A DNA stretch of 64,000 nucleotides. It comes from Psychrobacter immobilis (GTDB lineage: Bacteria > Pseudomonadota > Gammaproteobacteria > Pseudomonadales > Moraxellaceae). The notes beneath the pieces were generated by a model, which was not told the DNA's origin, did not search any database, and was given only the letters and a program-made list of their open reading frames with translations. Within the stretch, counting starts at the first letter, position 1. Every line of letters starts with the position of its first letter. Made by a program: the position numbers and the translations under genes. This document shows, piece after piece, positions 28,366 through 38,096 of the stretch. The stretch spans positions 124,001-188,000 of the forward strand of contig NZ_CAJGZQ010000005.1 in the NCBI RefSeq assembly GCF_904846185.1, in the 5' to 3' direction.

Positions 28366-29064
28366 ATGGCAGCATTCGATGAACACGCAAGCGCGTATGA
28401 CAGCTGGTTTTTTGACAACCAAAACTTACTGACCAGTGAGCTAAAACTGGTCGCTCATTTTTTAGATAAGGACAGTGAGATATTGTCTATCGGCTGCGGT
28501 AGTGGACTGTTTGAGTCACTATTGGCGCAGGATTATGATATCCATATCAGGCACGGCATTGAGCCTTCTAAAGGCATGGCTGAAATCGCTAAAAAGCGCG
28601 GCTTACAAGTGGATATTAGTCCTGCCGAGACTTGCGATATTGAGCCAAATAAGTTTGATATCATCATGTTTAACGGCAGTGTCAGTTATATTAGCGATTT
28701 GGATATCTGTATTAAAAAAGCATTTGATGCTTTAAAAACGGGCGGCAAATTGATTGTTATCGATGTGCCAAAAGAAAGCGGTTTTGCGAGCTTATATAAT
28801 TTGGCTAGCTCATTAAATACTTGGGAGCATCCGCTGCTTGCTCATATCTCTCCTGCTGATCCCTATCCTATTGAGCTGGTTAAATCAGCCAATTGGCGCA
28901 CCTCTGATGAAAAAATCGCGCTGATGCAAGCCAATGGTTTTGTCGATTTTGAGTATGCACAAACCTTACTGACCCATCCTATGTATGCCAATGACAAGGT
29001 GCAAGAAGTCATCGAAGGCTATGACCGTGGGGATTACGTCGCTGTTTGTGCTTATAAAAAATGA
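28366..29064 (+). CDS. Class I SAM-dependent methyltransferase
   Basis: The 232-residue protein has a Rossmann-type methyltransferase fold: motif I ILSIGCGSGLFES, an acidic end of the second strand (HGIEPSKGM), FDIIMFNGSVSYI as motif II and GGKLIVIDVPKESG as motif III. A strong ribosome site (AAGGAG) precedes the ATG at 28366. The substrate cannot be told from sequence; the fold part resembles small-molecule and quinone methyltransferases. It stands alone. Confidence 0.82.
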   Translation: MAAFDEHASAYDSWFFDNQNLLTSELKLVAHFLDKDSEILSIGCGSGLFESLLAQDYDIHIRHGIEPSKGMAEIAKKRGLQVDISPAETCDIEPNKFDIIMFNGSVSYISDLDICIKKAFDALKTGGKLIVIDVPKESGFASLYNLASSLNTWEHPLLAHISPADPYPIELVKSANWRTSDEKIALMQANGFVDFEYAQTLLTHPMYANDKVQEVIEGYDRGDYVAVCAYKK

Positions 29065-29248
29065 GCTGATAGGTGTATTTGCGTGTGATTAGCATGGATG
29101 ACTGAGCAAAATTTATGACAGATCACAGTGATCCATAGCATACTGTCATTGCCATTTTAGCACTTGAATTATAAGTTTAGTGACACTATAAATGGTAAAT
29201 AAAGCTCTTATGCTAATAGCTAACATTTAATAAAGCGAGGCCCACATC

Positions 29249-29641
29249 ATGACTGACGATCCAAAAGACAGCACCAATCAAAACAACAACCAAGCACCAA
29301 CAAATGAAAAATCAGTAAAAATGACCAACCTAACGCCCAATCAAGGTGTGATCACAGGCAAAAGGACGGATATTCAAAATCCTGAGCTCTGGGACTTTCC
29401 AATGAACTATCCACTTAGCATCATTGGTCATGAAGGCGAGCGTGAGAACTTACTCAACGAAGTGAAGCTTATCTTGGGCAGTCAGTTCCCTGATTTTGAT
29501 TTGGCCTCAATAGAAGTGAAGCCGTCTAAAACCGGTCGCTTCCATTCAGCACGGGTTAATCTATATCTTACAGCAGCCGATCAGGTCAATGTGCTGTATG
29601 CCTCACTCGACGCTGCCAAAACAGTTCGTTTGGTCGTATAA
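29249..29641 (+). CDS. YbeD family protein (DUF493)
   Basis: The C-terminal 85 residues (LWDFPMNYPLSIIGHEGERENLL... to SLDAAKTVRLVV) match the small alpha/beta YbeD fold of unknown function, which is structurally like the ACT/regulatory domain. A polar, disordered N-terminus of about 45 residues is added. In E. coli ybeD sits by lipB; here no lipoate gene is adjacent. A ribosome site (AAGCGAGG) lies upstream. Confidence 0.85.
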   Translation: MTDDPKDSTNQNNNQAPTNEKSVKMTNLTPNQGVITGKRTDIQNPELWDFPMNYPLSIIGHEGERENLLNEVKLILGSQFPDFDLASIEVKPSKTGRFHSARVNLYLTAADQVNVLYASLDAAKTVRLVV

Positions 29642-29684
29642 GCAGATAATTGTCGTTTAAAAAAAGCCAGCCGCTTTTCCGTCG

Positions 29685-29715
29685 AAATCGTCACTCATAC
29701 GGGTGGCGATTTTTT
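29685..29715 (+). terminator. Intrinsic terminator after the YbeD-family gene
   Basis: An 11-12-base stem with two G-U pairs (AATCGTCACTC against GGGTGGCGATT) is followed by T residues. Confidence 0.75.
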
Positions 29716-30166
29716 GTGGTTTGCTGTACAATCTGCGCCCTCATTATTATTGTTCTATGTCCCCTTATTGGTGGGTCATTTACTCGCGAATAAAAAGCAA
29801 ACTGTCAGCCCGTTTTTACAAAAAACTTATTATTTGAGTCAATCGCGTCTAACCCTTACCCCATCGTCCTTTGCTAAAATTCGGACACAGCACAACCTCA
29901 CAGCAACATAGTTTGATGCTAAAATCAATATAGTATTTTCAAAATTTTCCCGCTATATTGTGCCTACCTACTAACAAACACGCTATATGTAGTACTCAGT
30001 GAATTTAATTGTCACTATGAGTAGCGGTAGATTTTTGCCTAAAAAAACACCTATCGCGGCGCAAGCATCGTAGCATTATAAAGAATGCCTGCCGTTTACT
30101 GACTGTGCAGCATCACTATAAGCAACATTATAAATAATTACCAAGTTATCAACTTAAGAGGGCAAC
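29716..30166. other. nrdA upstream region
   Basis: It contains no convincing gene; a 65-codon frame at 29714-29911 lacks a ribosome site and protein-like pattern. The notable feature is the pair of putative NrdR boxes at 29950-29995. Confidence 0.5.
29950..29995 (+). promoter_or_regulatory. Putative tandem NrdR boxes upstream of nrdA
   Basis: Two similar sites, CGCTATATTGTG (29951-29962) and CGCTATATGTAG (29981-29992), are exactly 30 bp apart, about three helical turns. They resemble the NrdR box core CwATATaTwG (two and one mismatches). NrdR represses ribonucleotide reductase genes through paired boxes at such spacing. The assignment rests on pattern only. Confidence 0.5.
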
Positions 30167-32443
30167 ATGACACACATCGACAAAATCAAAGTGACCAAAC
30201 GTGACGGACGATTAGAGCTTATTGATTTGGATAAAATTCATAAGGTAATCGAGTGGGCAGCGCACAATTTGGATAATGTGTCTGTGTCGCAAGTTGAGCT
30301 AAAGTCGCACATTCAGTTTTATGAAGGTATCAAGACTCGCGATATTCATGAAACCATCATCAAGTCAGCAGCAGATCTTATCTCTGAAGATACGCCTGAT
30401 TATCAGTATTTGGCTGCGCGTTTGGCGATTTTCCATCTGCGTAAAATTGCTTACAATAAATTCACCCCGCCGCACCTTTATGATCATGTCAAAAAACTGA
30501 CCGATTCTGGTAAATATGATCAGCATATCCTAGCTGACTACAGCCGTGCCGAGTTTGATGAATTAGAAGCATATCTTGATCACTGGCGCGATATGAACCT
30601 TGCTTATGCCGCTGTTGAGCAAATGGCAGGTAAATACCTCGTCCAAGACCGTGTCAATAAGACCGTCTTTGAAAGCCCGCAGTTCTTATACATGCTGGTT
30701 GGTATGTGTTTGTTTAGTCGTTATGACAAGTCAGATCGTTTGGACTACGTAAAGCGTTTTTACGATGCGACCTCGCAATTCAAAATCTCACTACCAACAC
30801 CTATCATGGCAGGCGTGCGTACCCCATCACGTCAGTTTAGCTCATGCGTATTGATTGAATGCGGTGATAGCCTAGACTCGATCAACGCGACCACCAGCGC
30901 CATTGTACGCTATGTGTCACAACGCGCTGGTATCGGCATCAACGCGGGTCGCATCCGCGCTCTTGGTAGCCCTATTCGTGGCGGTGAAGCACAGCATACT
31001 GGTTGTATCCCATTCTATAAATTGTTTCAGACAGCTGTTAAATGCTGCTCGCAAGGCGGCGTCCGTGGCGGTGCAGCGACGTTATTTTACCCATTATGGC
31101 ATTTAGAAGTTGAGTCATTATTGGTACTTAAAAACAACCGCGGCGTGGAAGACAACCGTGTCCGTCATATGGACTACGGCGTACAGTTAAATAAAACGAT
31201 GTACACTCGCCTGATCAAAGGTCAAGACATCTCGCTATTTTCACCAGGTGACACCCCTGGCTTGTATGATGCGTTCTTTGAAGATCAGGACAAATTCGAA
31301 GAGCTATACACCAAGTACGAAAATGACCCAAGCATTCGTAGCCGTCAAATCCCAGCAGCCGATTTGTTCAGCTTGATGATGCAAGAGCGTGCGAGTACGG
31401 GTCGTATCTATATCCAAAACGTCGATCATTGCAACACGCATAGCCCATTTGACGCGAGCGTTGCGCCGATTCGTCAGTCAAATCTATGTATGGAAATCGC
31501 CCTACCGACCAAGCCACTCGATAACATCAATGACGAAGAAGGCGAAATCGCCCTTTGTACGCTATCAGCGGTCAACTTGGGTAAAGTCGACAACGTCAGC
31601 GATATCGAAGAGCCAGCCGAGCTCATCGTCCGTGCGCTTGATGCCCTGCTCGACTATCAAGACTATCCAGTCAAAGCGGCTCAAAATGGCAGCATGCGTC
31701 GCCGTACGCTCGGTGTGGGCGTGATTAACTACGCTTATTACCTTGCGAAAAATGGCGTGCGCTATTCAGATGACTCAGCATTAGGTCTGACGCATCAAAC
31801 GTTTGAAGCCTTGCAATTCTATCTCTTGAAAGCGTCAAACAAGTTGGCAAAAGAGCAAGGCGCTTGCCCTGCGTTCAATGAGACCACGTACTCGCAAGGT
31901 ATCTTGCCGATTGATACCTATAAGAAAGATTTGGATAAAATCTGCCAAGAGCCGCTACATCTCGATTGGGAAACGCTACGTGGCGAGATCACCGAGCACG
32001 GACTGCGCAACTCTACCCTCACTGCCTTGATGCCGTCTGAGACCTCTAGTCAGATCGCCAACGCGACCAACGGTATCGAGCCACCACGTGGTCTGGTCTC
32101 TATCAAAGCGTCAAAAGATGGCATCTTAAAGCAAGTCGTGCCTGAGATTGATAAGCTAAAAAATCAGTATGAGCTACTATGGCAAATGCCAAACAATGAC
32201 GGTTACCTACGGCTGGTCGCTGTCATGCAGAAATTCGTCGATCAAAGCATCTCTGCCAATACCAACTACGATCCTGTTCGTTATGAAGGTGGTCGTGTAC
32301 CGATGAAGATATTGCTTAAGGATTTACTAAACGCGTATAAGCTTGGCGTGAAGACGTTATATTATCACAACACCCGTGATGGTGCGAACGATGCCCAAGC
32401 GGATATGGAAGATGATTGTGCTGGCGGTGCATGTAAGATTTAA
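30167..32443 (+). CDS. nrdA: Ribonucleoside-diphosphate reductase class Ia, alpha subunit NrdA
   Basis: NrdA reduces ribonucleotides to deoxyribonucleotides. The 758-residue protein starts with an ATP cone (IKVTKRDGRLELIDLDKIHKVIEW) and has the active-site cysteines in FSSCVLIECGDS, the QSNLCMEIALPT loop with the Asn-Cys-Glu triad, IALCTLSAVNLG, and the redox-shuttle pair CAGGACKI at the C-terminus. A GAGGG site precedes the ATG. nrdB follows only after about 2.3 kb of inserted sequence. Confidence 0.97.
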   Translation: MTHIDKIKVTKRDGRLELIDLDKIHKVIEWAAHNLDNVSVSQVELKSHIQFYEGIKTRDIHETIIKSAADLISEDTPDYQYLAARLAIFHLRKIAYNKFTPPHLYDHVKKLTDSGKYDQHILADYSRAEFDELEAYLDHWRDMNLAYAAVEQMAGKYLVQDRVNKTVFESPQFLYMLVGMCLFSRYDKSDRLDYVKRFYDATSQFKISLPTPIMAGVRTPSRQFSSCVLIECGDSLDSINATTSAIVRYVSQRAGIGINAGRIRALGSPIRGGEAQHTGCIPFYKLFQTAVKCCSQGGVRGGAATLFYPLWHLEVESLLVLKNNRGVEDNRVRHMDYGVQLNKTMYTRLIKGQDISLFSPGDTPGLYDAFFEDQDKFEELYTKYENDPSIRSRQIPAADLFSLMMQERASTGRIYIQNVDHCNTHSPFDASVAPIRQSNLCMEIALPTKPLDNINDEEGEIALCTLSAVNLGKVDNVSDIEEPAELIVRALDALLDYQDYPVKAAQNGSMRRRTLGVGVINYAYYLAKNGVRYSDDSALGLTHQTFEALQFYLLKASNKLAKEQGACPAFNETTYSQGILPIDTYKKDLDKICQEPLHLDWETLRGEITEHGLRNSTLTALMPSETSSQIANATNGIEPPRGLVSIKASKDGILKQVVPEIDKLKNQYELLWQMPNNDGYLRLVAVMQKFVDQSISANTNYDPVRYEGGRVPMKILLKDLLNAYKLGVKTLYYHNTRDGANDAQADMEDDCAGGACKI

Positions 32444-32462
32444 TCTGCTTTCAATATGTGAA

Positions 32463-32494
32463 TGGCGTGGATGTCAATAGCGACATTTACGCCA
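32463..32494. terminator. Hairpin after nrdA (no T run)
   Basis: Stem TGGCGTGGATGTC against GCGACATTTACGCCA, loop AATA, lies 20 bp past the nrdA stop. There is no T run, so it may be an RNA-stability hairpin or the edge of inserted DNA rather than a true terminator. Confidence 0.45.
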
Positions 32495-32522
32495 CTGTCA
32501 CCTATCATTGGAAATAAATGTT

Positions 32523-34155
32523 ATGGAAAACATAAAAATAAGACCTAATATGAAAGTAGGTCAGTTAGATGCCGAAAGTGACATCAAATTCTTAGCAGAA
32601 TGCTATGTTGATAACGGTATTATTGAAATTTTAGTCGACACTGATTCTAGTGAGGCAATTATTTTAGGAAGAACTGGAGCTGGTAAAACAGCATCCTTGA
32701 TAACCGTACACAACTCAATAGACAAAGAGTATTCGAAACTATTGGATCTAGAAAATGTATTTTTGAGATATATTGATAACTCAAACATCATAAAGTTTTT
32801 GACAGATAATGATGTCAACCTAGACCTATTTTATAAGTATCTTTGGCGTCACATTCTAACTGTTGAATTCCTGAAACTAAAATACCCACATTTAGAAGAT
32901 AAAAATAAATTCTTTCAATTTATAAATGATCTAAAAGACTTAATACGCCGACCCGAAGAAAAAATTGCCTTGAACTATCTAGAAACTTGGTCTGATAAAT
33001 ACTGGGTGGAGACTGTAGAAAACATCGAAGAAATAGTAAAAAGTTTTTCTAAAGATATAAGTGGAGAATTTGAAGCTGGATTTTTTGATAATAAGTTATC
33101 TTTGGGCGCTGCTCAAAATTTATCCGAAGAGCAAAAAATTCAAGTCAAACATAGAGCTCAGAGAGTAGTCAACAACTTGCAAATATCTCAGCTCTCTAAA
33201 GTTATTGAGCTAATGGACAAACATGTTTTTAATGACACTAAAAAACCATATTATTTGTTAATAGATAAGCTTGACGAAAACTGGGTTTCAATAGAAGTAA
33301 AGTATAGCTTAATCAAAGGCTTGATTGAAGAGATAAAGCATTTTAGAAAGATAAGTAATGTGAAAATACTAGTATCACTTAGGGTCGACCTATATCAATT
33401 AACATTGGAAAAAAACTCGGTCTAGTGGTTTTCAGGAAGATAAACTTTTATCAATAATATATAACTTAAAATGGACAGATAAATTACTAAAAGAAATAGT
33501 TGATAAACGAATTTCTTTTCTATTTAAGCATCAATATACAAATGTAAATATCAGTTTTGAAGATTTATTCCCTTCTACTAATAGTAGAAACGGTGATGCG
33601 TGGCAATATTTACTTCAAAGGACTTTTTGGCGACCAAGAGATATACTACATTTCGTGAACTACTGTTTAAGCCAGTCAGTCGAAAAAAACTTAGTCGAAT
33701 GGAGTGCTATTTATCGAGCCGAGAAGGAGTATTCTAAAGATAGATTGAAGGGACTATACGAGGAATGGTATGACATTTATCCATCATTACAGTATATGAC
33801 ATATATATTATCAAGCACTAAAGAAATAGTATCTATAGAAGATTTACACCAAGCTTTATCAGAAGATGTAATTCTAAATCTTTATCAAGTATTCAAAAAG
33901 AATGAAATTAATGATGAGGTAACATCTATTATTTATAACTTTATAGATGAAAATATATGTCACAAAGATGATGTCACATTTGAAGTTTTAAGTTGTTTTT
34001 ATCGAACAGGTATAATTGGTATTTCAGATAATCTGCCTGACAGTTTTGATTGGTCTTTTCGCCATTCTTCTCATAAATCCAACTTTGAATGTAGTCAGTC
34101 CAAATGGATAAAAGTTCATAAAATGTTTCATCAAGCTCTTCATATTGAACAGTAA
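32523..34155 (+). pseudogene. P-loop ATPase (Sll1717-like), frameshifted
   Basis: The N-terminal frame (32523-33425, 300 residues) has a Walker A motif GRTGAGKT and a Walker B-like YYLLIDKLDENW. It stops after a run of seven A at 33409-33415. The +1 frame continues as SSGFQEDKLLSIIYNLKW... and WRPRDILHFVNYC to a stop at 34155, so with six A the whole would be about 544 residues. The order of motifs fits predicted ATPases of the Sll1717 type, some of which occur in defence islands. Base composition is clearly more AT-rich than nrdA and nrdB, which suggests transfer. Whether the frameshift is real or a read error in a homopolymer is open. Confidence 0.7.
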
Positions 34156-34263
34156 TTTTAGAGTACCTCTCATGAACTCTATCTTTTAAATTTATATAAT
34201 GAGAACACTTTGGTTTTACCGATATAATCAAAACCTAGACAGAACTAAAATGATGGAGGTCAT

Positions 34264-34647
34264 GTGCACTATACCGCAATCATCAAAGACGGTGGTTTGT
34301 TTATCCCAAACGTATTTTCAGACCTAAACGATGGTGGCTCGCATATCGTACAAGTGGAAGTCGACATCGCAGACGTCCGTGAGCAATTAAACGAAGGTAC
34401 AGCAGCAAAACCAGAATCATTAAAGAAAGTCGCCACAAAAGTATTGAAAAAACCAGTAAAGAGAACGACTAAAAAAGACGCACAGAAAGAAATGCAGCAA
34501 CTATCAGATGATGATGGCTTGAGTGCGCTGCGTAAGAGTGCGATCGATGAATTGGAAGGTTTGGACGATAGTGAGCTAAGTGAGATATTTAAAGCGTATA
34601 TGAATGATGGACAGACGCCAGAACAGATATCTTTAGAGAACTTGTAA
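34264..34647 (+). CDS. Hypothetical protein between the ATPase and nrdB
   Basis: The 127-residue frame starts at a GTG (34264) with a perfect GGAGGT only 3 bases before it; no other start fits because a stop lies at 34246. The N-terminal 45 residues (HYTAIIKDGGLFIPNVF...) recall the small beta-strand domain of some antitoxin-like proteins. The rest is a Lys-rich segment then an acidic, probably helical C-terminus (SELSEIFKAYMNDGQTPEQI). Base composition is closer to nrdA/nrdB than to the ATPase. I do not recognise the family. Confidence 0.6.
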   Translation: MHYTAIIKDGGLFIPNVFSDLNDGGSHIVQVEVDIADVREQLNEGTAAKPESLKKVATKVLKKPVKRTTKKDAQKEMQQLSDDDGLSALRKSAIDELEGLDDSELSEIFKAYMNDGQTPEQISLENL

Positions 34648-34719
34648 TATAATTCAGTCAAACCAAATCTAGTCAAAACCCTATAACTTAATAACCATAT
34701 CAATGATAAAGGCAGTCTC

Positions 34720-35853
34720 ATGACTTATTCGATTTTTTCCCAAACGCCAAACAATGCGCTAACAGAGCCGATGTTTTTTGGTAATCCGGTCAACGTGGCG
34801 CGTTACGACCAACAAAAGCACCCTATCTTTGAGCAATTGATTGAAAAGCAGTTGTCTTTCTTTTGGCGTCCAGAAGAAGTTGATGTATCACGTGATCGTA
34901 TGGATTATGGCAATTTGTCCTCACACGAACAGCATATCTTTATCAGTAACCTAAAGTATCAAACGCTACTCGACTCTATCCAAGGTCGTAGCCCAAACGT
35001 CGTGCTACTGCCATTGGTTTCGATTCCTGAACTTGAGACATGGATTGAGACGTGGACGTTTTCTGAGACCATTCACTCGCGCAGCTATACCCATATCATT
35101 CGTAATATTATCAATGATCCTGCTATCGTCTTTGATGACATCATGCAAAACGATCATATTCTAGAGCGCGCCGCAGACATCGCCAAGTACTACGATGACT
35201 TGTATTACAACTCATCGCTATACAACCTATACGGTGCAGGCACGCACACGATCAATGGCAAGCAAATTACCGTCGATTTGAAATCGCTGAAAAAGCAGCT
35301 TTACTTATGCTTGATGGCAGTCAACGTCTTAGAAGCCATTCGCTTTTATGTGTCATTCGCTTGCTCGTTTGCCTTTGCTGAGCGTAAGCTGATGGAAGGT
35401 AATGCCAAGATTATTAAATTGATTGCTCGTGATGAGGCGCTACATTTAACGGGCACGCAGCATATTCTTAACCTCATGCGCATCGGTCGTGATGATCCTG
35501 AGATGGTCGACATTGCCAAAGAATGCTACGAAGAAAGCATCGAAATATTCCGTAAAGCGGCTGAGCAAGAAAAAGAATGGGCAGGTTATCTATTTAAAGA
35601 CGGCTCAATGATTGGTCTCAATAAAGACATTCTTTGCCAATACATCGAATATATCACCAACTTACGTATGGAAGCGGTTGGCTTGCCAGTCGCATTCCCG
35701 AATTCTAAATCAAACCCAATCCCGTGGATTAATACGTGGTTGTCATCTGACAACGTGCAAGTTGCCCCGCAAGAGACGGAAATCAGCTCATACTTGGTTG
35801 GTCAAATTGATTCAGATTTATCAGACAGTGATTTTGATGATTTTGAACTTTAG
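34720..35853 (+). CDS. nrdB: Ribonucleoside-diphosphate reductase class Ia, beta subunit NrdB
   Basis: NrdB holds the diiron-tyrosyl radical. The 377-residue protein shows [15 protein letters not shown] with the metal-ligand Glu and His and the radical Tyr, [19 protein letters not shown] and [15 protein letters not shown] with further ligands, and an acidic C-terminal tail ([10 protein letters not shown]) that binds NrdA. It belongs with nrdA but is separated from it by the inserted genes; a fresh promoter may lie in the spacer. Confidence 0.97.
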   Translation: MTYSIFSQTPNNALTEPMFFGNPVNVARYDQQKHPIFEQLIEKQLSFFWRPEEVDVSRDRMDYGNLSSHEQHIFISNLKYQTLLDSIQGRSPNVVLLPLVSIPELETWIETWTFSETIHSRSYTHIIRNIINDPAIVFDDIMQNDHILERAADIAKYYDDLYYNSSLYNLYGAGTHTINGKQITVDLKSLKKQLYLCLMAVNVLEAIRFYVSFACSFAFAERKLMEGNAKIIKLIARDEALHLTGTQHILNLMRIGRDDPEMVDIAKECYEESIEIFRKAAEQEKEWAGYLFKDGSMIGLNKDILCQYIEYITNLRMEAVGLPVAFPNSKSNPIPWINTWLSSDNVQVAPQETEISSYLVGQIDSDLSDSDFDDFEL

Positions 35854-35893
35854 AGCTTATGTGTTCATTTAAAAAATAGTTTTTGAAAGATTA

Positions 35894-36001
35894 TATAGTC
35901 GTTTCAATATAATTTGGATACAAGGAAGGCAAGCGAAAGTACTACAAATAGTAGACTAAGCGAGCCTGACACCGTATCTGATTTATATAGGATTGACTGT
36001 A
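35894..36001. repeat. 108-bp palindromic intergenic repeat, copy 2
   Basis: Left end tatagtcgtttcaa and right end (complement) tacagtcaatccta form imperfect terminal inverted repeats, with ATACAAGGAAGGC and GACACCGTATC inside. It is related to the copies at 28231, 51678 and 54549, and lies between nrdB and the ferredoxin gene. Confidence 0.7.
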
Positions 36002-36045
36002 GTTTAGAAAATACAGAATGATAGGGAAACGAACAGGATAAGACT

Positions 36046-36312
36046 ATGACTTGGGTAATGACGAGTAAAAAGCAATTTTACTTGCATGATGACGAAAGCT
36101 TGCTTGATGGATTACTACGCACCGGACATGATATCAATTATCAATGTAAGGAAGGCTATTGTGGCAGCTGCCGCATCAAGCGTATCGCCAGCTCACACGT
36201 CATTGACTATCCGTTTGCGCCCCTTGCTATGATTGATGAAGACGAGATCCTGCCGTGCTGTTGTCGTGTGCAGGGTGTGATTTATATCAATCACGAGCCT
36301 ACTATAGAGTAA
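36046..36312 (+). CDS. 2Fe-2S ferredoxin, YfaE-like (NrdB radical maintenance)
   Basis: The 88-residue protein has the plant-type cluster motif CKEGYCGSC and a later cysteine in LPCCCRVQG. YfaE proteins encoded next to nrdAB reduce the diiron centre so the NrdB radical can be rebuilt. Position behind nrdB supports that role, although repeat copy 2 lies between them. Confidence 0.9.
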   Translation: MTWVMTSKKQFYLHDDESLLDGLLRTGHDINYQCKEGYCGSCRIKRIASSHVIDYPFAPLAMIDEDEILPCCCRVQGVIYINHEPTIE

Positions 36313-36345
36313 TATTAACAAAGATAATTCTAAAAAATTCGAAAC

Positions 36346-36381
36346 AAAAAGCGCGTTATCTTCAAGATAACGCGCTTTTTT
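36346..36381. terminator. Bidirectional terminator
   Basis: A very strong stem GCGCGTTATC/GATAACGCGC is flanked by five A and six T residues, between the convergent ferredoxin and protease genes. Confidence 0.92.
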
Positions 36382-36453
36382 ACTGTCTATAAACCGTCCA
36401 AGCCATTTTGATTAAGCTTATTTTTCTTAAGCTTTATGTGATGAAAAATGGCA

Positions 36454-37782
36454 TTATAAGGGCGCACCATCTCTTTCAAATAACTGCAACAGCTCTTCAC
36501 GCATACGGTCACGCTCGGCTTCTGACATCATCGGCACGTCTTGTCCCTCACCTTGTAGATTTGGATTTTCTATACCACCAACATTTTCATCAAGAATCAC
36601 GACCGGACGTTCCATCGGCTCTTGTGCTGGACGCTCTTCTAACAGTATTTTGACTTGGGCATTTTTGCCACGGCGTAGTATTTGCGCATTCAGCGTGGTA
36701 TTCGGTGCTTTACGAGCGACATACTGAATCAAGGTATTGGCATCCGTCATCTCGACGCCGTCAATCGTCAAAATAATATCGCCGATACGCAGACCACTCT
36801 TAGCAGCAGGACTCTTAGGAACGACATTAAGCACTTCTACCCCAGTCGAGGTTTCAAGCTGCGTTGGGTCACGTAACTGTGACTGTATCTCAATCCCCAA
36901 CCAACCACGGCTCACCTTACCATCTTTGATAATGGCATTCATCACTTGCTCAACGATGGCGGTAGGAATAGCAAAACCGATACCCATAGAGCCGCCAGAG
37001 CGTGAGTAAATGGCCGTATTAATACCAATCAATTCACCAAAAGCATCAACGAGTGCGCCGCCCGAATTACCTGGATTGATAGCTGCATCGGTCTGGATAA
37101 AGTCTTCAAACTTGTTGACCCCAAGCCCAGTACGTCCTGTCGCTGAGATAATCCCTTGCGTTACCGTTTGACCGACACCGAACGGATTACCAATCGCTAA
37201 TGCGACATCGCCAACTCGGATAGGTTCTTTACGGAAACCAAGTGGTGCCAAACCGGTCATATCTACTTTAATCACTGCCAAATCACTGTCTGGATCTGTA
37301 CCAACGATTCTAGCGCGGCTCTTACGACCATCATTAAAGGCGACCGTAATTTCATCGGCTTTTTCAATCACATGGGCATTGGTCACGATATAGCCATCTT
37401 CTGAGACAATCACCCCAGAGCCTAAATTGGTATTGCCCTGCTCTTCTGACGGTGCACCATGGAACTCAAAAAAGCGACGCAACACAGGATCATTCATATA
37501 AGGATGCTCTGCCATAGTCTGCGTGGTGTAGATATTCACGACTGATCGTGAGGCGCGAGCAACCGCATTATGATAAGAAGAAATCGCTGCGGGTGTATCA
37601 GAAACAGGTGCTGACGCTTGCTGCTCAGCAGGCGTGGTTCTGGGCGGCTCCCATGCCTGCTCTGATGCCGTCTTCATACTCGCAAACAACCAAATAAATG
37701 CGGCAATCACGACTAGCAATAAAACCCAAGGTAACCATTTTAATACAGACGCCTTGCTGCTGGTGTTCCGAGATGACGACAT
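36454..37782 (-). CDS. Membrane-anchored Do-family serine protease, DegS/AlgW type
   Basis: The 442-residue protein has one N-terminal membrane helix (WLPWVLLLVVIAAFIWLF), a trypsin-like domain with His in VTNAHVIE, Asp in PDSDLAVIK and Ser in NPGNSGGALVD, and a single PDZ domain (GVEVLNVVPKSPAAKSGLRIGDIIL). A single PDZ plus an anchor fits DegS/AlgW, which cut the anti-sigma factor in the sigma-E stress response. A polar C-terminal tail of about 50 residues is extra. No rseA or rpoE is adjacent. Confidence 0.88.
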   Translation of the reverse strand: MSSSRNTSSKASVLKWLPWVLLLVVIAAFIWLFASMKTASEQAWEPPRTTPAEQQASAPVSDTPAAISSYHNAVARASRSVVNIYTTQTMAEHPYMNDPVLRRFFEFHGAPSEEQGNTNLGSGVIVSEDGYIVTNAHVIEKADEITVAFNDGRKSRARIVGTDPDSDLAVIKVDMTGLAPLGFRKEPIRVGDVALAIGNPFGVGQTVTQGIISATGRTGLGVNKFEDFIQTDAAINPGNSGGALVDAFGELIGINTAIYSRSGGSMGIGFAIPTAIVEQVMNAIIKDGKVSRGWLGIEIQSQLRDPTQLETSTGVEVLNVVPKSPAAKSGLRIGDIILTIDGVEMTDANTLIQYVARKAPNTTLNAQILRRGKNAQVKILLEERPAQEPMERPVVILDENVGGIENPNLQGEGQDVPMMSEAERDRMREELLQLFERDGAPL

Positions 37783-38096
37783 ATAAAACCTCTATAAATT
37801 TGATACAAACAGACGAAGATGAATAAGGTGAGAAGCATGGTGTATATTAGGACGCATTGAGCAGCATTTATCAAACGTTTACAGTCCATTAGATGGTTGT
37901 TTTTTGCACTATCTATACGGCACGCTTACATGTATAAATTATAACCGCCAATACTACCCAGTTGTAACGTATCGTGTACCATTTCAGTGAGTAGGATTGT
38001 CTATCCTACTGTAGCCACATGTTAAAATACTCATTATCAAAAGCCACATCTTAGCTATAAATGCTTGCCCCACTGAATCAATTATAAGGGAATACC
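37783..38096. other. Divergent promoter region
   Basis: These 314 bp lie between the protease and NIF3-family genes. No structure beyond AT-rich promoter-like DNA is seen; an AAGGG ribosome site (about 38087) precedes the next gene. Confidence 0.5.

Noticed and set aside
29714..29911. 65-codon plus-strand frame before nrdA
   Set aside because: No ribosome site, no recognisable pattern, and it begins inside a terminator region.
33974..34231. 85-codon minus-strand frame opposite the ATPase 3' end
   Set aside because: It lies opposite the restored ATPase frame and has no independent support.
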